32,516 nucleotides of DNA from CAYHOI01 sp964358175. GTDB lineage: Bacteria > Margulisbacteria > Riflemargulisbacteria > GWF2-35-9. Below, piece by piece: positions 1-7,765 of this stretch (position 1 is the stretch's first letter; each line of letters opens with the position of its first letter). Under the pieces are notes generated by a model that saw nothing but the letters and a program-made list of their open reading frames with translations, was not told where the DNA came from and did no database searches. The DNA lies in contig CAYHOI010000012.1 of assembly GCA_964358175.1 (NCBI GenBank), forward strand, positions 1-32,516, written 5' to 3'. The position numbers and the translations under genes were made by a program.

Positions 1-527
1 AAATAACTGTGATTATCATAGCTACTTGGACTTTGAAGAGAAAATGAGTCCCCAATGTCTTTCCCAAAATATTTTGATATTTCACTTCCAATTATAATAT
101 GCTGTTTATCTAGAGTTGCGTTTCTTGATACCGTGTATTGAAATAGGTTTGATGTTTTCCTTTCTGCCGTTTCATTAACTCCCAAGACATTAATTATGTT
201 GTATTTCCCACCATAGAATAAAATCGACTGACCATAGATATATGGCGAGATTTGTAGGATTCGTGGATTCTTAGAAAGACGTTCACTAACCTTCTGGTAG
301 TGTAGTTGTTTTGTGAAACTCTCAATTTGTATATGAGAGCTAATTCCGATTGCTGTTTTTTCGAACTTATTATCGAAGCCACTCATGATCGATGTGATGA
401 AAACAAAAATTGCGAATGATATAGCGATGCTAATTATTGAAATAATTGATAATTGATTGAACTTATACCTATTGTTGTTGGCGTGCAAGAAACTGACAGA
501 AAGGAATAGTGAAAGGGGCATGCGCAT
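1..527 (-). CDS. LolC/LolE-like lipoprotein-release ABC permease, N-terminal part
   Basis: An open frame of 175 codons runs off the left edge. It starts MRMPLSLFLSV, has one long hydrophobic segment at about residues 25-46, and continues with IMSGFDNKFEKTAIGISSH. This is the pattern of LolC/LolE permeases, where a first transmembrane helix is followed by a V(M/L)SGF(E/D)..(F/L)...ILG...H segment leading into the periplasmic domain. Those permeases work with the LolD ATPase to extract lipoproteins from the inner membrane. The rest of the protein and any lolD lie outside the window. A second ATG at 521-519 is equally possible; neither start has a clear Shine-Dalgarno site. The gene diverges from two lipoprotein genes. 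It could instead be a MacB/FtsX-type permease; the N-terminal motif favours LolC/E. Confidence 0.72.
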   Translation of the reverse strand, partial: MRMPLSLFLSVSFLHANNNRYKFNQLSIISIISIAISFAIFVFITSIMSGFDNKFEKTAIGISSHIQIESFTKQLHYQKVSERLSKNPRILQISPYIYGQSILFYGGKYNIINVLGVNETAERKTSNLFQYTVSRNATLDKQHIIIGSEISKYFGKDIGDSFSLQSPSSYDNHSY

Positions 528-530
528 TGG

Positions 531-573
531 TTGTATTTTGAGTATAACTGCTTTAGTATAGTTAATAAAGGAG
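531..573. promoter_or_regulatory. Divergent promoter region and RBS between permease and lipoprotein genes
   Basis: Rightward, TTGTAT (531-536) and TAGTAT (554-559) are spaced 17 bp, and AAAGGAG (567-573) sits 7 nt before the ATG at 581. Leftward, the minus strand carries TATACT (546-541), 13 nt before the permease ATG. The two promoters would overlap, so the divergent genes may compete or be co-regulated. Confidence 0.45.
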
Positions 574-580
574 ACATATA

Positions 581-979
581 ATGAAAACAAAACATGTATT
601 TATGGGTGTTCTATTGGTTGGTGTTTCAATCCTTCTCAGCGGTTGCAACTACACAACGGTTCCTGAGAAAGTCGGAGCCAGCAATTTAACAGTAGGTGAA
701 GCAAAGCGAACTATCACAAAGGGAACAACTACTCAATCTGAAATACTTACAACCTTTGGTTCTCCGAATCTCGTTTCTAATAATAAGGACGGTAATCAGG
801 TCTGGGCATATAACAGAATGTCTGCGGATAGCTATTCTGGTTCTGAGGGAGGATCGTTAATATTGTGGGGTGGCAGCAAAGCCGTGTCTTCAACTACGGT
901 AAAGTCGTTCGACCTTATAATCACATTCAACAATAAAGACGTTGTGGAAGATTACAAGGTAATTTACGCATCATATTAA
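581..979 (+). CDS. Small lipoprotein, BamE/SmpA-like fold
   Basis: A 132-residue protein with a lipoprotein signal peptide: MKTK, a hydrophobic core, then the lipobox LSGC with Cys22 as the predicted lipidated residue. The mature part contains ITKGTTTQSEILTTFGSP and then a QVWAY strand. This matches the BamE/SmpA/OmlA pattern in which a helix following I..G.T...V...FG.P leads into a strand with W.Y. Classical BamE is a subunit of the outer-membrane protein assembly complex, but BamE-like folds also occur in unrelated lipoproteins, so a Bam role is not claimed. A strong AAAGGAG lies 7 nt upstream. It is followed after 14 nt by a second lipoprotein gene, probably co-transcribed. Confidence 0.7.
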   Translation: MKTKHVFMGVLLVGVSILLSGCNYTTVPEKVGASNLTVGEAKRTITKGTTTQSEILTTFGSPNLVSNNKDGNQVWAYNRMSADSYSGSEGGSLILWGGSKAVSSTTVKSFDLIITFNNKDVVEDYKVIYASY

Positions 980-993
980 TAAAGGGGATGAAG

Positions 994-1482
994 ATGAAAA
1001 AAGTATTTAGCAGTATCTTAATAATGGCAACGCTCGTCACGCTAATTGGTTGCAATACCGTCCAACTGACTGCGATGCAAAAAAGACAGATTACGACAAA
1101 GATGATGGACGGGAATTACGAGAACATTTTCAAAGCTACAGTAACAGTTCTTCAAGACAATGAGTATATAATCAAAGACTCAAAACTTGACACAGGACTT
1201 ATTACAGCTGAAGTAAACAAAGAGTCTGATTGGCTAACTAAAGCGTTAACAACAAGTAAGTACGGTGGAACGTCAATGGCCGGAACAAAAGTAGAGATAA
1301 GCGCTGTTGTCGATAAGATTAACACAGGCAACTCGGAAATAAGAATTTCTATTGAAGAAAAGGTCTATTCAAACCAAGGGGGAACCACAAGTTCTACTCA
1401 GAATTTAGACCCCAAAGTATATGCTAAGTTATTTGGTGATATTCAAGTGGAAATAAAGCGTCGAGAAGCCTTACGGGGATAA
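994..1482 (+). CDS. Putative lipoprotein of unknown function
   Basis: The protein has an N-terminal signal of about 18 residues ending in the lipobox LIGC, so it is a predicted lipoprotein. The mature part is a single small alpha/beta-looking domain: a helix around residues 30-50, an IIKDSKLDTGLITAEV strand pair, and a polar C-terminal helix ending in KRREALRG. I do not recognise the family. Another in-frame ATG at 988 lies directly against the AAAGGGG motif (981-987), too close to use it, whereas the ATG at 994 has a workable spacing of about 6-7 nt, so I chose 994. It forms a pair with the upstream BamE-like lipoprotein and is followed by a rho-independent terminator. Confidence 0.7.
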   Translation: MKKVFSSILIMATLVTLIGCNTVQLTAMQKRQITTKMMDGNYENIFKATVTVLQDNEYIIKDSKLDTGLITAEVNKESDWLTKALTTSKYGGTSMAGTKVEISAVVDKINTGNSEIRISIEEKVYSNQGGTTSSTQNLDPKVYAKLFGDIQVEIKRREALRG

Positions 1483-1520
1483 AATAGCGTTCGCTATGAA
1501 TTAAGTTTTTACGAGACAAA

Positions 1521-1556
1521 AAAAGCGGTCATTGTCATAGGACAGTAACCGCTTTT
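1521..1556 (+). terminator. Rho-independent terminator after the lipoprotein pair
   Basis: AAAAGCGGTCATTGTC (1521-1536) pairs with GACAGTAACCGCTTTT (1541-1556) around an ATAG loop, with two G-T wobbles. The stem is flanked by an A-run on the left and a T-rich tract on the right, so it could work in both directions. It closes the two-gene lipoprotein unit. Confidence 0.75.
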
Positions 1557-1587
1557 CTCTTTTCACTGCCAATTAAGATGCGTCATT

Positions 1588-1608
1588 TGCTATAATCGTC
1601 TTGAAGGA
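1588..1608 (+). promoter_or_regulatory. Extended -10 promoter and RBS before the recombinase fragment
   Basis: TGCTATAAT (1588-1596) is a perfect extended -10 element. GAAGGA at 1603-1608 sits about 8 nt before the ATG at 1617. If real, the truncated recombinase reading frame is still expressed, or the site belongs to the lost element. Confidence 0.35.
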
Positions 1609-1616
1609 TGTAATGA

Positions 1617-2018
1617 ATGCACTATTTCGACAAATTCTACGCACAAGAAGAAATTGATAATCGTACAATTATTGGATACGGGGGAATTACACAGAATGAC
1701 TACGACAAAAAAGCGTTATCACTTAAGCAACGACAGTACGAATTGAATGAGTTATTGAATCGACATACACAGGCTGATGAGAAGTTTTCATTAACACTGA
1801 TTTCCTTGATGGAATTAGCTTCCCGAGCATATGAGCTTTTTATAAGTTCGAAAGTCGAGCAAAAGAGGCAGTTGTTGGGTTTTGTACTTTCGAACTTAAC
1901 ATTGAACGGCCGAAAGCTTTGTTATGAGCTTAAAAGACCGTTCAATGTGTTCAATTCTATCGGTAACTGTCTAATTTGGCTCCCCGGCGCGGACTCGAAC
2001 CACGGACCCGCTGGTTAA
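1617..2018 (+). pseudogene. C-terminal remnant of a large serine recombinase
   Basis: The 133-residue frame matches only the far C-terminus of large serine recombinases. It has a helical stretch with KALSLKQRQYELNELL (coiled-coil), then LISLMELASRAYELFISS, EQKRQLLGFVLSNL, a basic LNGRKLCYELK and the PFNVF end motif. The resolvase catalytic domain, with its active-site serine, and most of the recombinase domain are absent, and a stop codon (1614-1616) sits directly before the ATG. The last 13 or so residues are read from the antisense of tRNA-Asn, and the stop codon lies in the tRNA's anticodon loop. This fits an integrase gene lying against its tRNA attachment site and later degraded. Confidence 0.75.
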
Positions 2019-2052
2019 CAGCCAGCTGCTCTACCGACTGAGCTACCGGGGA
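1977..2052 (-). tRNA. tRNA-Asn (GTT)
   Basis: Read on the minus strand, a 76-nt cloverleaf starts TCCCCGG and closes with CCGGGGA, discriminator G and an encoded CCA (1979-1977). It has a D-loop AGCTCAGTCGGTAGAGCA, anticodon loop CTGTTAA giving anticodon GTT, and a T-loop GGTTCGAGTCC. It has its own promoter (2071-2099). The recombinase remnant overlaps it in antisense, suggesting the gene served as an integration target. Confidence 0.95.
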
Positions 2053-2070
2053 ATAAAAAACTAGGATTTC

Positions 2071-2099
2071 ATTTTATCAATAGTTTGTTTTGTTGTAAA
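2071..2099 (-). promoter_or_regulatory. Promoter of tRNA-Asn
   Basis: On the minus strand TTTACA (2099-2094) and TAAAAT (2076-2071) are separated by 17 bp. The -10 ends 18 nt before the first tRNA base, which leaves a short 5' leader for RNase P processing. Confidence 0.7.
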
Positions 2100-2188
2100 A
2101 TGAAAATAGATAAAGGAAGTGGCAGGGGGCGTTCTTTTTTTCGGTTTGGCAAAAGCTCAGGGATTAACTGTTGATCAGAGAAGAAGGG

Positions 2189-2270
2189 TATGCTAAGACC
2201 AAAGTGGTTTCCGGTTTTTTGTTGCTCTTAGCGAAAACCATTTTCGCAAGAGTATATATGCTAAAACCAA
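2189..2270 (+). promoter_or_regulatory. Direct repeats flanking a stem-loop upstream of the kinase pair
   Basis: TATGCTAAGACCAA (2189-2202) and TATGCTAAAACCAA (2257-2270) are 13/14 identical direct repeats whose starts are 68 bp apart. Between them CTCTTAGCGAAAA (2225-2237) and TTTTCGCAAGAG (2241-2252) form a 12-bp stem with one bulged A and a CCA loop. No T-run follows, so it is not a typical terminator. The group lies just before the GTG start at 2306 and looks like a regulator-binding or leader structure. The rest of the 253-bp gap (2053-2305) holds only the tRNA promoter and no gene that I can see. Confidence 0.45.
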
Positions 2271-2305
2271 TTCTAGTAGAATATGGAAAAGAAGGGTTTG
2301 TTTAA

Positions 2306-4336
2306 GTGAAAACGCTAAGTATCCGGTTCAAGATACCCCTCATCTTCTCGCTGATCAGCGTACTTATTTTTTTTGTCTCTTTTGGATTTCTGAGTATCGT
2401 TTCACGTAGTCAGGCGGACAATGGCAACATTCGTCTTCTTGCCAAGTTTGCTGTACAGAATAGCTATGATGTGTTGCTTCATAACGAACACTTGCTTACG
2501 CAAAGAATAGCAGAGTGGACGGATAAAGAGCAGTACATCCGCTCTCTTTTCTTTGTGGATCAGGATTTAGACCTCATCGCACCAAGGCTATCAAAAGCTT
2601 CGAAAATAGTCTGGTCAGCAAACTACAAGAAAGCAGTGTCCTCCCATATTCATCCAAAATACAAGCACGTTATGTGGCGTCTAAATTCCAAGGAAGACAT
2701 TTGCACCATTCCAATCGTGATTGCCAATAAACCTATTGGCTATCTTGTAGCAATTCTCGAATCCCACGATAGGTTTGCCTCCTTTCTTACAGATCATCAT
2801 GAGATCAATCTTCTTTTCTTGATTATTGTTGTTATCGGGGGCTTAACGATTGTGTATACCTCGTTCTTTTTGAGCCGAAGAGTTGTTGCCCCCGTGGTTG
2901 AGATTATCGATTATATCAATAAATATACGCACTCGAATCCTCTCCACATTAAGCCGATTCCCCTAAAAGGGTTCACCCCTTGTTGGAGGATGAAGAAATG
3001 TACGGATAAATCTTGTAAATACTACGGGTGTGAAAGCGCAAACTGTTGGGAAAAGTACTTTAACATCCAGACGCTTTCAAAACGAAATCCAATGACATTT
3101 CCCTGTTTTGACTGCGTGGTCTTTACCTCTCGCGGACAAGATGAGGTTGAGAAGCTCAAGATCTTTTTGAACCAGCTTATTTCCTCCATTCAGTTCCATT
3201 ATCAACGTAGCAAGGTCTATAGTTCGTCGCTTGAGGAGATGATTAATGAACGAACAAGTGAACTTCAGGTGCGATCCAAGGAGCTGCAGCTTGAAACAAC
3301 CAAATCGCTTCTTATTATTGATAATATCATCGAAGGAACACTTGTTACTGATCTCGAGGGAAGTATCATCCAGGTTAACAATAATGCGAAGAAGCTCCTG
3401 AATATTAAAGTAGATACCGATCATCACCATGATATTGCCCATTGCATCACGGACAAGGAGATAGCCACAACCCTTTTGGCGATCATCGAAGAAATGAAAT
3501 CTGACAAACATATTGTTATCAAAGAAGTATCTCTAAAGACGAATGGCCTGGATCAGTTTTTGCTCATCAAGGCTACCTATGTTCAAGAAAAGAAAACGAA
3601 TTTTGATATGATTGTGTACCTTATTGAGGATATTACCAATACTAAACTATTGGATCAGTTCAAGAACGAATTCTTTAATACTATTTCACACGATTTAAAA
3701 AACCCTCTTACGAGTATTGTCGGCTTTTTGGATTTAGTGCTTCATGGCCCCGATCATGAGAGCCTCAGTGAGCGTCATCGAAAGCTGCTTGGTTTTGCCT
3801 TGCGAAGCAGTGAGGATTTGCAACGAATGATTATGGATTTAAGCGATCTTGTTCGTTTGCAAACCAACAAGATCACGCTTAATAAAATTATTTTTCCAGT
3901 AAAAGACTTTTTCTGCGAGTTAGAAAATACTTTTTACCCCAACTTAATTGAAGCAAATACAAAAATAACCTACCTTGTTGAACCGGATGCACTTCTGATC
4001 ACAGCCGATTACTACAGACTAAAGCAAGTTTTTTCGAATCTTGTGGGAAATGCAATTAAATCAGGGAGAGGTATTACTATTTCTCTAACGGCTTGCGAAA
4101 AAGATACACAAATTATACTAGCCGTATCAGATACCGGAGCGGGTATTCCTGCCGAAAAACTCCCCTTCATTTTTGAGAAATTTACCCGTCTTTACACCTA
4201 TCAGGACAAGTCAGAAGGTCTTGGCCTGGGGCTCTCTATTGTCAAAACATTGGTAACTCTGCATAATGGAACCATATCGGTGGAAAGTGTCGTTGGCAAA
4301 GGAACAACGTTTACGATAGCCTTACCGAAATCATGA
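2306..4336 (+). CDS. Membrane sensor histidine kinase with cysteine-rich two-CW-like insert
   Basis: A 676-residue kinase. Order: TM1 (about 10-33), an extracytoplasmic sensor region (34-165), TM2 (about 167-190), a short juxtamembrane linker, a Cys-rich block (226-270), coiled-coil (285-335), a PAS-like domain (336-445), HisKA with phospho-acceptor His462 in FFNTISHDLKNPL, and HATPase_c with N-box Asn578/Asn582, G1 box DTGAGI (609-614) and G2 box GLGLGLS. The block CWRMKKCTDKSC..CESANCW....CFDC resembles the two-CW domain that follows membrane segments in other sensors and may bind metal or sense redox; that is inference. Start is GTG, with GAAGGG 9 nt upstream. It overlaps the next kinase gene by 4 nt (ATGA), so the two are translationally coupled. 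No response regulator is adjacent. Confidence 0.88.
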   Translation: MKTLSIRFKIPLIFSLISVLIFFVSFGFLSIVSRSQADNGNIRLLAKFAVQNSYDVLLHNEHLLTQRIAEWTDKEQYIRSLFFVDQDLDLIAPRLSKASKIVWSANYKKAVSSHIHPKYKHVMWRLNSKEDICTIPIVIANKPIGYLVAILESHDRFASFLTDHHEINLLFLIIVVIGGLTIVYTSFFLSRRVVAPVVEIIDYINKYTHSNPLHIKPIPLKGFTPCWRMKKCTDKSCKYYGCESANCWEKYFNIQTLSKRNPMTFPCFDCVVFTSRGQDEVEKLKIFLNQLISSIQFHYQRSKVYSSSLEEMINERTSELQVRSKELQLETTKSLLIIDNIIEGTLVTDLEGSIIQVNNNAKKLLNIKVDTDHHHDIAHCITDKEIATTLLAIIEEMKSDKHIVIKEVSLKTNGLDQFLLIKATYVQEKKTNFDMIVYLIEDITNTKLLDQFKNEFFNTISHDLKNPLTSIVGFLDLVLHGPDHESLSERHRKLLGFALRSSEDLQRMIMDLSDLVRLQTNKITLNKIIFPVKDFFCELENTFYPNLIEANTKITYLVEPDALLITADYYRLKQVFSNLVGNAIKSGRGITISLTACEKDTQIILAVSDTGAGIPAEKLPFIFEKFTRLYTYQDKSEGLGLGLSIVKTLVTLHNGTISVESVVGKGTTFTIALPKS

Positions 4337-6216
4337 TTGATCTTTTTACCTATCTCTCGTTTTCCAATGTAAATATTGGACAGTTGTACCAGTTCTTTAT
4401 CATTGCGCTTCTTTCTGTCATTATTCTGTACTCCACCTATTTTAGTTTAAGTAAATTGCCGACGAACATCCTCATCAAAGATCGGTTCTTTGTCATTTTT
4501 GTAGGGTTTATCACGATTATTCTCAACGTGGGGCTGTTCTTTGTTTTTTTATTTATTGCACGACGAAGTTACTTTACCCCTATTATGTGGCTGCCTGTTT
4601 TCAGCTTTATTATCCGAACGATTGACCTGGCTGGTCAAAGTGTTTTGGCCAGTACGCTTTTGGTGTCTAGGGTCACCCCACAGGCCTCCAAAAAGGTCAC
4701 CTATGTAATCTATGGCATCTACTTTTCGATACTGGTGATAACGGTGGGTCTATTTTGTGTTCCATCGCTCTCTTCATACATGTTGTCTTATCTTTTTAAA
4801 ACCAATTATGCAATTTTAGCGGTTGATCTGATCTATTTACTGCTTGCAAGTATCTTTTTTGTTTGGTCAGGAGGGCACTTTCGATCATTCTTATCATTAT
4901 CCGTTTTAAGTTTATTTTTGGCCAATGCTTTTCATGCCTCGACGATACCTTTTCCATGGCTGATTCGCTACTTAGTGGTCTATAACCTCCTGATGATTTT
5001 GTCTTATTTGCTGATTGAGATTTTTATCTTTTATGAAATCATTCGGGAACTCCGGAATGCCACTGTACAAGTAGAGGGGCTAAACAATGAACTGGAGGAA
5101 AAGATTAAGGGGCGTACGCAGGAATTGTACACGAGCAATAAGGAGCTTTTTCACGCCAATTATATGCTTCACCAGGAAAAGGAGAAATTGAACACAATCA
5201 TTGAAAATCTGGAGGAAGGCATTATTGTCAGCAATATCAGCCACACCATCCTCATGATGAATACTAGTGCTAAAAACATCTTAGGCATTGAGAAGAGCCC
5301 GATCGGCAATCTTTTACGTGACTTGATTCCGGACAAGGCATATATGCAGGATATCAATAACGTTATTTTGAAAAAAGTTCGTTTTATTTCGAAGGAAATT
5401 TCTCTCGTTAATCAAGACAAACAAACCCTTCACATCTTTATGCGTTCGTCTCTCTCCAGCGATTCCAAAGGGAATGTTATTGGTGTGATCACGCTGTTTC
5501 GTGATATCACCAAGGAAAAGGAAATTGAGCAGCTTAAGTCTGGTTTCCTGCGAACAATCTCACATGAGCTAAAAACGCCACTGACGACTATTATTGGATT
5601 CTCAGAAACGCTATCTTCCGAACGTCGAGGAAAACTCAACGAGGATCAACAAAATTATATTGGTATTATTCTCAAGGAGAGCCTTCAATTAAACCGACTC
5701 ATCAACGATATTCTCGAATTTTCAATTCTAACGTCCAATAAAATATCCTTATCAATCGAAGATATTAGCTTGAAGGCTCTTGTTTCGGAGATACTCGACA
5801 GCTTTCGTCCTCAAGCAGTATTGAAAAACATTGAGATTCTCTTTGACTCGGATATCAACCTACCCACGATTCAAGCCGATCGAGAAAAGCTTCACAAAGT
5901 ATTCCTCAACCTCATTAATAACGCCATTCATTACACACAGAAGGGGCACATTCAGGTTGCGTTTTCAACAGAAAAAAACAAAATTGTTACCAAAATTTCC
6001 GATACCGGCATAGGCATTGCCCCCAGTGATCTGGATCGTATTTTTGAGAAGTTTATTCAGCTGGATTACGATACAAAAAACGGCTATCGGAGTGGGCTTG
6101 GATTGGGGCTTTCCATTGCCAGAGATTTGATTCTATTGCACGATGGCCGGATTTGGGCTGAGAGTACAGTAGGGGAGGGAAGCACCTTTTATATTGAACT
6201 TCCTATTTCGCGCTGA
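4333..6216 (+). CDS. Multi-pass membrane sensor histidine kinase with PAS domain
   Basis: A 627-residue kinase whose N-terminal half (about 15-240) is a run of six to eight hydrophobic helices with little loop, as in integral-membrane 7TM/MASE-type sensors. A coiled-coil (241-285) follows, then a PAS-like domain (about 286-398). HisKA carries His411 in FLRTISHELKTPL. HATPase_c has N-box Asn526/Asn530, G1 DTGIGI (557-562) and the G2 box GLGLGLS. All catalytic boxes are intact. The ATG overlaps the stop of the upstream kinase, so both are probably made together and may act as a pair on a distant response regulator. Its 3' end overlaps the convergent nadB gene by 14 nt, so the two transcripts run into each other. 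Confidence 0.9.
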   Translation: MIDLFTYLSFSNVNIGQLYQFFIIALLSVIILYSTYFSLSKLPTNILIKDRFFVIFVGFITIILNVGLFFVFLFIARRSYFTPIMWLPVFSFIIRTIDLAGQSVLASTLLVSRVTPQASKKVTYVIYGIYFSILVITVGLFCVPSLSSYMLSYLFKTNYAILAVDLIYLLLASIFFVWSGGHFRSFLSLSVLSLFLANAFHASTIPFPWLIRYLVVYNLLMILSYLLIEIFIFYEIIRELRNATVQVEGLNNELEEKIKGRTQELYTSNKELFHANYMLHQEKEKLNTIIENLEEGIIVSNISHTILMMNTSAKNILGIEKSPIGNLLRDLIPDKAYMQDINNVILKKVRFISKEISLVNQDKQTLHIFMRSSLSSDSKGNVIGVITLFRDITKEKEIEQLKSGFLRTISHELKTPLTTIIGFSETLSSERRGKLNEDQQNYIGIILKESLQLNRLINDILEFSILTSNKISLSIEDISLKALVSEILDSFRPQAVLKNIEILFDSDINLPTIQADREKLHKVFLNLINNAIHYTQKGHIQVAFSTEKNKIVTKISDTGIGIAPSDLDRIFEKFIQLDYDTKNGYRSGLGLGLSIARDLILLHDGRIWAESTVGEGSTFYIELPISR

Positions 6217-7756
6217 TTGTATGATGATAGTTTAGCAAAGGATCTGTCTTCGGATAGTCGAGACGATAGTGAACCCCGCGACTTTCATGGCGATTGAGTG
6301 CTGATTCTAGGATTAAGCGTGATATCACAAGCTGATGATAGGTCTCTTTCCACGTTTGAGACGAGGTCTTCGATCCCTCCAGGATATCAAGCCAAGCATG
6401 AATGTTTTGTAGCCCCGTACGCATGGGCTCTTCGGAACGGACGATTCCTGCGCACTGATACATCAACTTCTGAGCAGTAGAACCAATTTGTTTAAGTTGC
6501 TTGGCTGTTAAGCGGGTCGATTTTTCTGATAAAGGCTTTCGAGCAGAAATGCTTCTGGCAATGAAGTCTTGTTGGTTTATATGACACGCAACCCGATACC
6601 CATAGACAATACATTCTAGAAGCGAATTGCTGGCTAACCGATTTGCACCATGAACCCCAGTGGACGCTACTTCTCCACAAGCATAGAGTCGAAGAATGTT
6701 CGTTTGCCCATAGATGTCGGTTTCGATACCTCCAATCATAAAATGTGCAACGGGAATAATGGGAATGGATGTTTTTGCAATATCAACACCATCCTTGAGA
6801 CAATTCCGATAAATGACGGGGAACCTCTCAGGGATGCTTCCCTGAATCTTTGTGAGATCCAGAAAAACTGTATTGCCCATCTCTAGCTGGCGATAAATAG
6901 ATCGTGAAACAATATCTCGGGGAGCCAGTTCTCCTCGTTCATCGTCATCAAAAAGAAAGCGATCCCCCTTTTGGTTGACAATGATTGCTCCTTCTCCACG
7001 AACGGATTCAGAAATCAGGAAGTTTTTAAGTCCCTTCTTACGTTTTTGTAGCTGAATAGCTGTGGGATGGAATTGATAAAAGGCCATATCTCGCACAGTT
7101 GCACCCGCTATATAGGCACAGGCCAACCCATCTCCCGTACTTCCAAACCAATTGGTATGTTTCTCGAAAACGGTTCCGGCTCCCCCTGTCGCAAGCACCG
7201 TTGCTCCGGCAAAAATTCGAAAGGCTTGTTTCTGCTTCAAATCTGTTACCAGCACACCGAAACAAGTTTGATTTTCTACGAGCAACTCATCTAAGTAACA
7301 TGTTTCATAAACGTGAAGATTGGGCCTATTCTTTACCTGACGAGCCAATACATTTTCAATGCTGAACCCTGTCTTATCTGCCACATGAAGAACGCGCCGT
7401 CGAGAATGGGCTCCTTCCTTTAAAAACTCAAATTCGTGCTCTTTCGTTTTATCAAATTTTACCCCGAACTTCATTAAGTCTCGTATCCGATCTGGCCCCT
7501 CCTCCACAAGGATTTGAACGGCTCTTTCATCGCAAAGCGCATGCCCTGTCTTTAAGGTATCTTCTTTGTGAAACAAAATATCATCGCCGGTATCCAGTGC
7601 GACGGCCACGCCACCTTGAGCATAAAAGCTGTTGCTAGCCCTAAGTCGCCCCTTTGTGACAAGGATGACAGATTTGTCACCCGAAATGGAAAGCGCAGTC
7701 ATGAGCCCAGCTATCCCTGAGCCAATAACGAGAACATCGGTTGTAAGGGTTTTCAT
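6203..7756 (-). CDS. nadB: L-aspartate oxidase
   Basis: A flavoprotein that oxidises L-aspartate to iminoaspartate, the first step of de novo NAD synthesis; it normally feeds NadA quinolinate synthase in the cytoplasm. The 517 residues start with the FAD-binding beta-alpha-beta motif GSGIAG (12-17). They include the succinate-dehydrogenase/NadB family signatures SFYAQGGVA, QFHPTA and HFMIGGI, then CGEVASTGVHGANRLASNSL, and end with the NadB-typical ESRGVHYRLDYP. Length is normal. The start lies 9 nt after the engB stop, so it is probably co-transcribed with engB. nadA and nadC are not in the window. Its stop lies inside the convergent kinase gene. Confidence 0.95.
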   Translation of the reverse strand: MKTLTTDVLVIGSGIAGLMTALSISGDKSVILVTKGRLRASNSFYAQGGVAVALDTGDDILFHKEDTLKTGHALCDERAVQILVEEGPDRIRDLMKFGVKFDKTKEHEFEFLKEGAHSRRRVLHVADKTGFSIENVLARQVKNRPNLHVYETCYLDELLVENQTCFGVLVTDLKQKQAFRIFAGATVLATGGAGTVFEKHTNWFGSTGDGLACAYIAGATVRDMAFYQFHPTAIQLQKRKKGLKNFLISESVRGEGAIIVNQKGDRFLFDDDERGELAPRDIVSRSIYRQLEMGNTVFLDLTKIQGSIPERFPVIYRNCLKDGVDIAKTSIPIIPVAHFMIGGIETDIYGQTNILRLYACGEVASTGVHGANRLASNSLLECIVYGYRVACHINQQDFIARSISARKPLSEKSTRLTAKQLKQIGSTAQKLMYQCAGIVRSEEPMRTGLQNIHAWLDILEGSKTSSQTWKETYHQLVISRLILESALNRHESRGVHYRLDYPKTDPLLNYHHTISAK

Positions 7757-7765
7757 AGAAGAAGC

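Noticed and set aside
194..382. A 62-residue minus-strand open frame
   Set aside because: It is an out-of-frame shadow of the LolC/E-like permease that occupies the whole stretch 1-527 on the same strand.
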